DNA of 64,000 bases. Origin: Astrothelium macrocarpum. Its lineage: Eukaryota; Ascomycota; Dothideomycetes; Trypetheliales; Trypetheliaceae. The first letter of the stretch is position 1. Each line of letters starts with the position of its first letter. Made by a program: the position numbers and the translations under genes. The stretch lies in NCBI GenBank assembly GCA_021030915.1, contig JAGEMR010000021.1, forward strand, positions 62,001 to 126,000. Direction: 5' to 3'. Of this stretch, positions 32,701 to 42,621 are shown piece by piece. A model generated the notes under the pieces. That model was not told where the DNA came from, made no database searches, and worked only from the letters and a program-made list of their open reading frames with translations.

Positions 32701-34523
32701 AACCAACGTTTCCAACAAAGTCGCAAGCGACGCACATGCCAGTAGGAAGATCAAGAGATGACGCTGAAGTCATCGGCGCGACAGGAGCAGGGAGCCACAT
32801 GGGGATGATATAAAAATAAGTGATGTCGACGACAACAATGACGGTCGGTGCAGCATCCCAAACGCCAGGGGTACAGGATGCATGTGGGATGTCAACGAGG
32901 AAAGAGGGCTCGACTTCGCCAGAGACGGTAGTTAAGCCGTTGGGGTCACCATTGAAGGAGTGGACGATGGGTTCAGAGAGATTGTAGATCCTTGAGTATG
33001 TGACGCAATGGACCTGACCATTGATACCAGTAACCTTTTGCTGCCACTCGACCTCATAGTTGCTAAAGTAGAAGAACGCGCCTGACGAGGTGGCAACGTA
33101 TACTGTGTTTCCTGCAGCACCAGTCACGGCTACCGTGGCAGGAGCTGGAGTGATGACGCTCAGTTGAGGAACTGAGACTGTCGAGTTAAGTCCTTTGGCA
33201 GTACTTGCAGTCGGTATCGGTGACATTGCGAGTATCGAGATAATAGTCGTCGAAGCAGCAACAGGGGCAGGTGTAGAATAGTAAGTGTCGTAGTTTAACG
33301 TTAGATTGTATGTGGGATCGAAACTTGCAATGTCGCTGAACGTGTCCAATGCCAGGAGGTCCGTAACGTTCAAAGGATCGGCGCTCACAGGGACGAGAGA
33401 GTAAGCCGTGGGGACTCCATCGCTATTGCTGGCCACTGAAAGGCTTGAAGCGGCATAAGTATACGTGGTTGGCCACCAATATTGGAGAATAGCGCCTGGT
33501 ATGTTGACAGTACATCTTCCGCCACAAGTTTGATTAGCCCTACTTATGCTGCTCGCATTATAGGGTAGTAAAGAACTATTCACAGGTATTGTAGGTACCG
33601 GAAAATTAGAAGACCTCAAGTAAGTAGTTGATGCATTAGTTCGAGATGGGTATGTAGAAGGCGAAGACTTTTGATATGCAGTCGTGGTATTAGCTTGTAG
33701 CGTAATAGGAGAAAGAGAAGACTTTTGATGTGCAACCGTTTCGTTTTCCTGCGAAGATGACACGGGGAGAGATGTCTGTTTGGAGGTAATGATCATGGTC
33801 GAGTGCGAAGAAGAAATAGAGGTGAGAACAGTGGTAGTGGTGCCAGCAGTGCTAATATATGAAAGATCACTGCCGTTGGTGGGCGTGCTTGGGGGAGAAA
33901 TAGTATGCTGAATTATGAAAGAAGCGGTGGTATTGACATCAACGCGTGTAAAACCAGCCATCCCCGTCGTAATCGACGATACTGGCTGTACAAATGTCGG
34001 AGAATCACTAGAAGCTGCATTGGTCGTCGCATAAGTCGAAAGCGCTGAAGACTGGGTTGGAGAATTCGCTTCAGTAATCGAGGAGCTATTCGTATGTTGA
34101 TCCGAAAGACTGAAGGGACTACTTGACGCTCCATTTTGCGTGCTAGATTGCTTGGCAGATGTTGAGGAGCTCGCTAAAGTCTGCAAAGTAGTGACTGAAC
34201 TTTTGGAAGAGCTCGATGAAGCTGGGGAGCTCGATGAACTTGGAGCGCTCGTTGAAGTTGGAGAGCTCGTTACTGGTAGAGAGCTTATCGAAGTTAGAGA
34301 GCTCGTTAATGCTAGAGAAGAGCTTGATGACGATGCGATTGATGTCGAATTTGAGACCACAGCTGCTCATTTTAAACTGGTCAGACGTCTCATACTATCG
34401 AAACAGTTCAAAACAGGACTTACAGTTTTCGGAATTAGTAGACCTCTTTTCTACATGTGCCCCACATTGAATATTCGAGCACAACAGGCACAAAACGATT
34501 GTAGTCCAAAAGTTTGGCGCCAT
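29783..34523 (-). CDS. Large secreted Ser/Gly-rich, probably GPI-anchored wall protein with eight C-terminal repeats, 1559 aa
   Basis: Two exons (34424-34523, 29783-34362); the 61-nt intron starts GTAAGT and ends GCAG. Exon 1 supplies a signal peptide (MAPNFWTTIVLCLLCSNIQC) followed by a KR site, without which the long frame has no ATG. In order: a Ser/Thr-rich stalk (about 34-290); a folded-looking Cys-containing region (about 295-560, from CGGRCTVNIPGAILQYWWPT); a linker; a Gly/Ser-rich segment (about 725-970); eight repeats of about 57 residues (about 978-1506); and a hydrophobic C-terminus (VLLAPVFAFALGLFFTLV) preceded by small residues, typical of GPI attachment. The repeat core is IDGQTLTPGG plus VVNGVT. 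It resembles adhesins or wall-structural proteins. It diverges from the aspartic-protease-like gene. Confidence 0.85.
29950..31525 (-). repeat. Eight protein-level repeats of about 57 residues
   Basis: Each unit follows one plan: a short strand (for example PPVLTFDGTTY), a spacer, FVIDGQTLTPGGQITV, then a strand pattern TISLAPS and VVNGVT. Units five to eight (about 29950-30740) are closest to each other. The first two, nearest the Gly/Ser-rich segment, are most diverged (VVVGGKTIVPGAPAVTVGGK). Alternating hydrophobic residues suggest a beta-structure. Confidence 0.85.
31560..32280 (-). repeat. Gly/Ser-coding low-complexity tract
   Basis: Imperfect GGN-AGY codon repeats encode SGGSSGG-type runs. 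Because of the bias all six frames stay open for long distances, which produces misleading Pro/Leu- and Cys/His-rich shadow ORFs on the other strand. Confidence 0.85.
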
Positions 34524-36197
34524 TATGGCCACCGCAGTAACGAAAGAAAGACCTAAAAGTTGGCGGTAAGAGTTTTTAGCAACGCAGGAGCCATATGGCT
34601 TTTCAGGAACGACAGTGAGGCTACAGTAAACGAAACGCTCAATTCAGCGAAGGTGGAATAGTTAGAGAGGATGCATTGAATCGAAGGGCGCGATGCGGAT
34701 AAGATGAGCCCAGAGTGGGCGCCCTAGAACTCTACGCATCTCGTTATTGCGAGGCCAAACCGTCCGCATCATCCCTTGTCGGACTTGTGCCTGTCGACCT
34801 CGACCCCAGTTTGGGTCTCGGCCAAATCTTAGGCAGCCACGGTGGAGTCATGGCGTTGTTGTAGTGCTTGATGGAGAGATCAGCCGTGTCGCCTGTCGGT
34901 TAATTGACAAATCGGCAACTGTAGGGTTCGGATGGCAGCAGGTTTTCTGCGCAGACGGACGAATCATGTCGTAGCAGAAGCCGTATTGGGATGACGGCTG
35001 ACATGCCCCTTGCCAGATCGAGAGCCATCTCGACGCACGAAAGATGCACAGATGCTGGACCATGTCGGGGCCTCCCGTCCTGTTCGCTTAAAATACCTTG
35101 GCAGGGAAATTGGCTCATAGTCGCCATTCCGAGGCCTTGGAGCAGGCCTTGGAGCAGGCCTTGGGGCAGGCCGTGCGCGTCCGTAGCCAAGCCGGCAGAT
35201 CTGGTGCTACTCTCCATACGCAGTAGTCGTCATCGCGACGCGGAGCGTTGGTGCAAAAGGATTGTCGGAAAGTTCAAAGGACGGCGCGGGATGGGAGATT
35301 GACTTAATGGAAAATCTTATACATGGCGCAAGCAAGGTTGCACCGGGGTGTTTCACGTGGTTGACAGCAGCACTGGCAGCGTGCAGGTGGCAGCTGAGTG
35401 TCTCTCGCTCATCCCAGTCTGCTTTATCCCGACCCCTGGCACGCTGGGCCAGACGCAGACATGCAAGCTGAGCCAGACATACCTTACATATCTGTCGACG
35501 GGCTTATCTTTCCCCTCATATTCAAAGGCCAAGTCTCCACGGGACCATTGTCTTGATCCGTACGTGAGCCTCCACCAATGTCGGACCCTGTTTAATATCT
35601 GGCATTGCAGGACAGCGAAAATCGCTCCCTGTTCCTGACGCATGAGGCTGCTTTTTCCCAGCAGCGTTGATGTGAAGCGATCGCCAACATCAGGCGTCCA
35701 GGCGGGGTCTGGCAGCGCTACGGTTCGCGGCACTGTCGATCTGAAAAGCTAGACATTCTCAAGGATCCCTCGTGCTGGCAAGCATTCCGAACGCAAGCCA
35801 TTCAAATGGTGCAAATGATACCCTACCTGCGCCTTTTCCCTCCCGTGCCTGCTTTCTTGGCGCTCCGTCCATTGGGTTATCGTTGGTGAAGCCAAGTTCC
35901 TTCGAGGTCTAGCTCGCCCCCATGTCGAGTGCCACCCGACAAACATGAACATAATATCGCACCACTATCCCGGTTGCTTGATCGGTCCCAGCACGCCTCC
36001 AGTGCGCCTCTCGATCCGTCTGATACAAGCCCATCCCGCCTCCCGTTGACCATCTGCTTGTCATCTCCGCCTTGGAAATTCAATTTTTCGCACCGTTGAT
36101 TTTCAGCAGTCTGTCATGTTGCACTACAGGAGCCAAATGCTGCAAACTTTGGCATGACCTACAACGACAAGTTGCTTCGCTGACAAGCTTGGTCAAA
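34524..36197. other. Divergent promoter region of two surface-protein genes
   Basis: About 1.7 kb between the wall protein (minus) and the aspartic-protease-like gene (plus). It contains a 12-bp tandem repeat (35132-35172). Open frames at 34740-35740 show no motif. Confidence 0.5.
35132..35172. repeat. 12-bp tandem repeat, 3.4 copies
   Basis: Unit AGGCCTTGGAGC at 35132, 35144 and (one change) 35156, followed by a partial AGGCC. It lies in the shared upstream region of two divergent genes. Confidence 0.9.
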
Positions 36198-38475
36198 ATG
36201 GGTAGATCTGTGTGTTCCTTGCAGGACATTTTCGTCTGTTTATTGCTTGCCGTTCATGCATTATGCTCGGGAAACACTGCATTAGAACCACGTGCATCAT
36301 CCACTCCAGCGCCCATTTCGTTCAGCCCTGATGAGAATTGGTATGCTGAACTTCTTCTCCATTGACTACAGCTCGAGACTGACATTGAAATTGAGGGATG
36401 GCATTGACGGGTCATGGAATTCTTTTACCATCAGTGTAGGGACGCCGGCGCAATACGTACGAGTCTTCCCATCCACTGCCGATCAGCAGATATGGACTGT
36501 ACAGCCTCTTGGTTGCGACCAGTCGCCAGATCCAAAGTGCGAACAAGATCGCGGCTGGTTCTTTGATTACAACCAATCCACGACGTGGAAAGATAACGGA
36601 TTGTGGGATTTATGGATCGAAACGAATCTGGGCTACTCTGGCGATGCTGATTACGGTTATGATACTGTCGGCCTCGGAGGTGCAGGTCAAGGGGGGCCTT
36701 CTTTGCAGAATCAGACAGTTGCAGCTTTGGCTGTGGATGACTTTTATCTCGGCCTATTTGGGATCAATCCAAAGCCCACAAATTTTACCAACTTCTCCGA
36801 TCCATCGCCAAGTTACATGGAAAGCCTGCGCACACAAAATCTGATCCCGAGCAAATCTTTTGGATACTCCGCAGGAGCAAAATACAGAGGGTTTACCGGG
36901 ACGTTAGCGAGCTTGACGCTTGGTGGCTATGATGCCGCTCGATTTGAACCAAACAATCTCAGTTTTGTTCTTGGGCCTGATAACGAGCGGGATATTGTCG
37001 TTGGTATTCGCTCGATCAATGCTACCGGTAATGGCCTTAACAATACCAACATGTTGTCAGAGCCAATGGACGCCTATATCGACTCAACCGTACCACAAAT
37101 ATGGTTGCCGTTGGATGCTTGCAGACAATTCGAGGATACCTTTGGCCTTGTCTACGATGCCGACACAGAACTTTATCTGGTGAACGACTCTTTACATGAC
37201 CGGCTAGTAAATCAGAATGCGAGCATCACATTCACATTAGGAGTTGGGCCTAGCGGTGGCGAAACTGTCGATATCGTCTTTCCATATGCCAGTTTCGACC
37301 TTACTGCGCTTTCACCGTATCAGGGGCTTGCCAATGCATCTCGATACTTTCCGTTGCGTCGAGCTGCAAACGAGACTCAATACACTCTCGGTCGAACCTT
37401 TTTACAAGAGGCATATCTTATCGTGGATTGGGAGAGCGCTAACTTTAGTGTCTCTCAGTGCATATGGCCGAGTCAAATGAATCAGACTATTGTTGCTATT
37501 CAGCCCCCTCCCGACGGTCAGGATGCCAGCAACTACCAAATTGGGAATGCGTCATCCACATCCACACTAAGCATCGGCGCAATCGTTGGCATTGTAATCG
37601 GAGTGGTGGTTGTCGTTGGCACTCTGTTATTAATTCTTGGACTCTACTTCCGCCGAAGATACTGTCAAAAATTAGCTGAAATGGAGGAGAAAGGAGAGTC
37701 GCAAACAGCCGAAAGACAGGAGGCTGATCAAGTCATTCCCAAAGCTGAACTCCCAGCAGTGGAGCCAGTCAGTCGGAACGGCAAAAACAAGGCTCAACAT
37801 ATCAACGAGCCGAATCCTTTTGACGATCCCAATAATCTTCAGCCAACTTCATCCATGACACCAAGTACGCCGGGAAGTCCAGGGAGTCCAGGTACTGGTT
37901 TCTTTACTCCTTATATGTCAACGAGTGCCCAAATGGATCTCAGCGCGCCCAGTACACCCAACGAACCTGTCGAAGTAGACAACAAGGAGCGCGAAATCTA
38001 TGAGATGCCAGGAGATGCCCCAATGCGGCAAGAAATGGATGCACCTCCAGTGGGTGAGAAACAGGCCATGGTGATGCGAGAGCGCATATACAATGGCGTA
38101 GATCCCTTACCATCGCCGACGTCAGGCAATGGGAGAGACAGCTTGTCTAACCGCGGAAGCACTACATTCCGCAGCAGCAATCTTGCACCGTCACCCACGT
38201 CCGTTTACATGAGAGATAGCATGTCGAATCGCGAAAGCAATACATATCGGAGCAGCACCCTGGCACCTTCACCAGTGCACTCATCAGATATCGTGTCGCC
38301 CATACATGCTGCAGAAAGAGGAGGACATAATTCTATTCAACTCGAAGATCGAGGACCGATATCTCCTTTGCAACCAGAGTTTGGTGGATTCCGATTTTCC
38401 TTTGAAGGCCAACCAAGTGAGCCCAGTGATTTGAGCGATTCGAGTGGACTCAACGAGTCAGGATCGCGCGGATGA
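36198..38475 (+). CDS. Single-pass membrane protein with an aspartic-protease-like (A1) ectodomain, catalytically doubtful, 740 aa
   Basis: Two exons (36198-36340, 36396-38475); the 55-nt intron (GTATGC...TTGAG) yields SPDENWDGIDGSW, as expected at the start of this domain. A signal peptide (MGRSVCSLQDIFVCLLLAVH) precedes a pepsin-like ectodomain (about 50-415) with many N-glycosylation sites and GTPAQYVRVFPSTADQQIW where active enzymes have DTGS; the first catalytic Asp is missing. The second site reads AYIDSTVPQIW, so that Asp is kept. A membrane helix (about 439-466, IGAIVGIVIGVVVVVG) and a cytosolic tail of about 270 residues follow; the tail holds two copies of an SNRGSTTFRSSNLAPSP-like block and many SP sites. 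A role as a surface receptor or scaffold rather than a protease is inference. Confidence 0.87.
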
Positions 38476-39422
38476 AGTGATGAAATGCATTAGTACATTA
38501 GCAAGGCGTTGGCCGGTATGGACTGTTTGGGCCAAAAAGCATTGAGATGATATGAGATTGGCTCCATGGGCCAGTCACCGCTCGATATTGCGGTAAAGTT
38601 TTATGAGTGAGATAGCGCTACGCAGTAATGGCTTTCGGTGAAGCGGAAGCACCACTTACATAGAGTCTGTAATCTAAGAGCTGTATCTATGACCCTCATT
38701 TCGGGCACGCTGCAGACATGCAATGACGTCGGCACGAAAGCCAAATAGGAGAGAGAATGCCGAGTCGTGGGGTGTGGTAGGAGATTAGGCCCATCTAGCA
38801 CCCCGGCCTCTGAACCTACGGGCGGCAGTCACCGCTCTCGTGGGCCCGTAGGATTCACTCCGGACCTTGGTAAGGGAACGGCTGATCAGCCATCTGCCCC
38901 ATGTACCTGCGGTGAGCGTAAGCTGGCGCGATGGGCTTCATCCCGGACTGGTCGTTCAAGCAAGTTTGGGGAGGGCAGGGAGGGCAGTGAACGCCTTCAG
39001 GCCAATGGGAACTGCCCCGCACTCAACCCACACACACCCCTCAAGCGCCATTTTGTTCGTGGCACCTCCCTGAATGGAGCGTCTAGAAGCACGCGGTCGT
39101 TGATGTGCTCTCGTCTGCCTGTACGGTCTTACTACAAAAGTCATTTTGCTCTGTCATTTCTGGTCTTTGGCATGCTACTCTGCCTTCACTTCGTGTCCTC
39201 CTTTTACTCCACGTTACAGGCATCCCGTGGGGTCCTGTCACATCATTGAGTGCGGCGCAGTACACGCAAGCGCCGACCAAGCCTTGCACGCAACTGACAC
39301 AGATGCGCATGAGCCTCACCAGAGCACCCAGAATAACCTGGCCCATTACTATTTGATTGAGCTTTTTTGTCCGACCTGAACTATCTCCTCCAATCTGATC
39401 CCATTCCAAGACCAATCCAATC
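38476..39422. other. Intergenic region with a GC-rich hairpin
   Basis: 3' flank of the A1-like gene and promoter of the MAP kinase. A 9-bp inverted repeat (CCTACGGGC at 38815-38823, GCCCGTAGG at 38844-38852) could form a stem with a 20-nt loop. The 160-codon frame at 38767-39249 starts on GTG and has no motif. Confidence 0.5.
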
Positions 39423-40967
39423 ATGGCCGATCTTCAAGGCCGCAAAATATTCAAGGTTTTCAACCAGGACTTTATCGTTGATGAGAGATATACCGTCACA
39501 AAGGAATTGGGTCAAGGCGCTTACGGCATTGTCTGGTAAGTACGCTGTGGATGGGAGGTACCGGACAATCAAACACATACTGAGAGAAATTTTCAGCGCT
39601 GCAACAAATAATCAGACGGGAGAAGGAGTTGCAATCAAAAAAGTCACCAATGTCTTTAGCAAGAAAATTTTAGCCAAACGTGCTCTTCGTGAAATCAAGC
39701 TTCTTCAACATTTCAGAGGTATGCGCTCTCCGTGATTGTACTCCGGAACGTCGGGCAGCTTTTGCTAATATCCATCGCAATCAGGTCATCGCAATGTACG
39801 CGCTGCAGTAGAATTCACCCCGCCGTGGTGAGCAGATACTAAACAAGATAATAACAGATCACATGTCTCTACGATATGGACATACCAAGGCCGGACGGTT
39901 TCAATGAGACGTATCTCTATGAAGGTGACCTGCCGCTTTTCACATGTCAACTATAAACCCTAATTTTGTCCAGAGCTCATGGAATGCGACTTGGCCGCCA
40001 TCATTCGTTCAGGACAGCCACTCACCGACGCACACTTTCAATCGTTCATCTACCAAATCCTCTGCGGTTTAAAATACATACACTCGGCCAATGTACTCCA
40101 TCGTGATCTTAAACCTGGAAATCTCCTAGTCAATGCCGATTGCGAGCTCAAGATTTGCGATTTTGGTCTCGCTCGAGGCTTCTCCATCGATCCCGAAGAA
40201 AACGCTGGGTACATGACGGAATATGTCGCAACGAGATGGTATCGGGCGCCTGAAATCATGTTGAGTTTCCAGAGTTACACCAAAGCTAGTAGGTCGCGTG
40301 TCAAACAAGCCACAATGAACTGCAGCGCTGACATACCCTAGTCGACGTTTGGTCCGTTGGTTGCATCCTCGCCGAACTCCTTGGCGGCAAACCTTTCTTT
40401 AAAGGCCGTGATTATGTTGATCAACTTAACCAGATTTTGCACTACTTGGGTACTCCGGATGAAGCAACGCTCTCCCGCATCGGCTCGCCCCGTGCCCAAG
40501 AATATGTTCGCAACCTACCGTACATGCAAAAAGTCCTCTTCCAATCCCTCTTTCGCACCGCAAACCCAGAAGCCCTCGATCTCCTTGACAAGATGCTTGC
40601 CTTTGATCCATCACGCCGCATATCAGTCGAAGAAGCTCTTGAGCACAAATATCTCCATATCTGGCATGATGCATCAGATGAACCCTCGTGCCCACAAACA
40701 TTCGACTTTGCATTCGAGGTCGTCGAGGATGTCCCCGAGATGCGGCGCATGATTCTGCACGAGGTCCAGCGTTTCCGTCAACATGTTCGGGAAAGTCCTC
40801 ATGCGCAGATTGGACAACAAGCAGGACAGGGACAGACAAACGTGCCGATCCCGGATAATTATCCCAGGTCGTATGAAGATCCACGACCGCAGGAGGCAAG
40901 CCAGAATGTGAATATGGGGTTGGAGCAGGAGTTGCAGGGTGGGTTAGATGCAAGGATGCATCAGTGA
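39423..40967 (+). CDS. SLT2: Cell-wall-integrity MAP kinase (Slt2/Mpk1/MpkA type), 417 aa
   Basis: Six exons: 39423-39535, 39597-39718, 39785-39795, 39858-39924, 39974-40288, 40342-40967. Exon 3 is only 11 nt. Introns are 49-66 nt. The spliced protein has the glycine loop GQGAYGIV, the VAIKKV lysine, the HRDLKPGNLL catalytic loop, DFGLARG, and the activation motif TEY (about 187-189) in GYMTEYVATRWYRAPE. The start MADLQGRKIF and the Gln-rich C-terminal tail are typical of Slt2 orthologues. It is the last kinase of the Pkc1-Bck1-Mkk1/2 cascade, phosphorylated on Thr and Tyr of TEY, and drives wall repair, sporulation and, in pathogens, host penetration. The orthology call is strong because of the length, the TEY and the start. 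Confidence 0.97.
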
Positions 40968-41588
40968 GGAATGCATTCGTGAGGTGGTTGGAGGAGGGAT
41001 GCGATCTCTCCGGGGGTTCCTTTGAATTCATCTTCTTGCTGATAGGAATATGATGACTTGTTCAAAATATGGAGACGCCACCTGCCTAAGCTTGGCAGCA
41101 TATACAGGAATTTTCCGGGTTTGGGAGTAATGCAAATTTCGATTGTCTGTAATGCCGCTTAGCTTGAGGAATAATCCTCATGAATTTCCATGATCATTGC
41201 GAACTCGTCTGAGGCTCAAATTGTGAATGGAAATAAATGCCAAGGCGCAAAGTCGGAGTCTATCCTAACAAGCGATTAATATGGATAAGAATTCGCTTTC
41301 AAATTTCGATTGTCGCAAACTTGTGGAATCTCATTGGTTCGCTGGCTATTCTATTAGCACATAAATGGTGGCATTTCAAAGGTAAATTCGATCATCATCC
41401 ACATCGGAATTCGAAAAGACGATGACGTACACATCCAGAACACACAGCCCCACGAAAACAACAAAACCCTCCATCCGTCAATCTCTCTTCACCATTTCCC
41501 TAACACTCTATTAAACTCTTAGCTTGAAATTTTCATTCAGCGATACACAAACACTGCGAATCTTTTGAATACAAAACCTATAACAACC
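40968..41588. other. Intergenic region
   Basis: 3' flank of the MAP kinase and promoter of the small hydrophilic protein gene. Nothing else is supported. Confidence 0.5.
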
Positions 41589-42224
41589 ATGTCCCAAGAA
41601 TACGCAGGCCAAGATCCTCTTGAGATCGCCAAACAAGCCGAAGCCGACCTCAATTCTACTGCCGCCAAACACGGCCATGACGCCGGTGTCTCTGCTCGTG
41701 TCGCTAGAGGTGCCAGTGACTCCAGTACGGTCTTTCTCTTCTAATTTCTGCATTACCTCTCAGCCTCATCCATGAGGATTCCGTCCTCCAATATTAATTT
41801 ATATGAGCACACGACACAAACCCATCCTCCCTTGCCAATAAATTAACTCGCTAATGCATCCATCAGCCGCTGAATCCGGCGTCGATGAATCTGTCAGCCA
41901 GAAATTTCCCGGTGCAGACGTGACATATGGTAGCGCAGCAACTGGTCGCGAGATACCCCCATCACAAGGAGGCGAGATCAATCCAAGAACTGGACAGTAC
42001 GATTATCCTCTTTCCTTCTTTGCTTCTTCCCTTGTGCCTGAACTCTACGATTGTAAGAGAAGAACACTCTTAGCTAACGGTGTAACGGTAGACCGACCAA
42101 GGCGCAGGACTTTGAGGGAGAGGGTGGACTGGCAGACAAGGCGCAGAAGTTGGCAGAAGAGAACCCAGGTTCGGATGAGGTGCAGTCGAATGTGCGACAG
42201 GGTGGAGAGACGCGGAGGCCGTGA
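41589..42224 (+). CDS. Small hydrophilic conserved fungal protein, 132 aa
   Basis: Three exons (41589-41724, 41867-41996, 42092-42224) with longer introns (142 and 95 nt) starting GTACGG and GTACGA. The product is polar and without membrane segments: MSQEYAGQDPLEIAKQAEAD, then VSQKFPGADVTYGSAATGRE, IPPSQGGEINPRTGQPTKA, DFEGEGGLADKAQKLAEENP, and a basic end. High Gly/Glu/Gln/Ala content and lack of Cys/Trp recall stress-induced disordered, LEA-like proteins. I recall similar GREIP...GGE...TGQPTKA...DFEG patterns in uncharacterised ascomycete proteins. The role is unknown. Two in-frame joins ending on a stop make the model likely. Confidence 0.8.
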
Positions 42225-42621
42225 GAAGTCTCAGACCGTGAGTGACAGAGATTTGGGGATCAAATAGAACAGAGGATGAGATAAAAGGATGAGATAATAC
42301 CTCCCCTAACATACGGCGAAATAGGGAAAAGACAGAAGTTGCTGAGGATGGAGGATGAAGCACAGAACAGTGAAAATTGAGCAGGCACAAAATGAAAATT
42401 TAAATTATACATGTAGCTCATCAATATTTCTTCTACCATTGCAAACATCGGCTTCAAACCACAAAGCAACGTCTATGCGTTCCTCTCCTTACCGCAATAT
42501 CCATCTATCATTCTATCATATCAACACAAGACATTTGACAATTAATCCCACGCCAACGCTGAAGAACTACGGACAAGATACCCTTCCCAAATAATCAATC
42601 ATGTCAGCAATCCGGCATAAT
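42225..42621. other. Convergent 3' flanks
   Basis: About 400 bp, AT-rich, between two genes that end towards each other. Likely terminator/polyadenylation space (for example AAATTTAAAT near 42397). No coding signal. Confidence 0.5.

Noticed and set aside
38767..39249. 160-codon plus-strand ORF
   Set aside because: It opens on GTG, has no recognisable motif and lies in the leader region of the MAP kinase.
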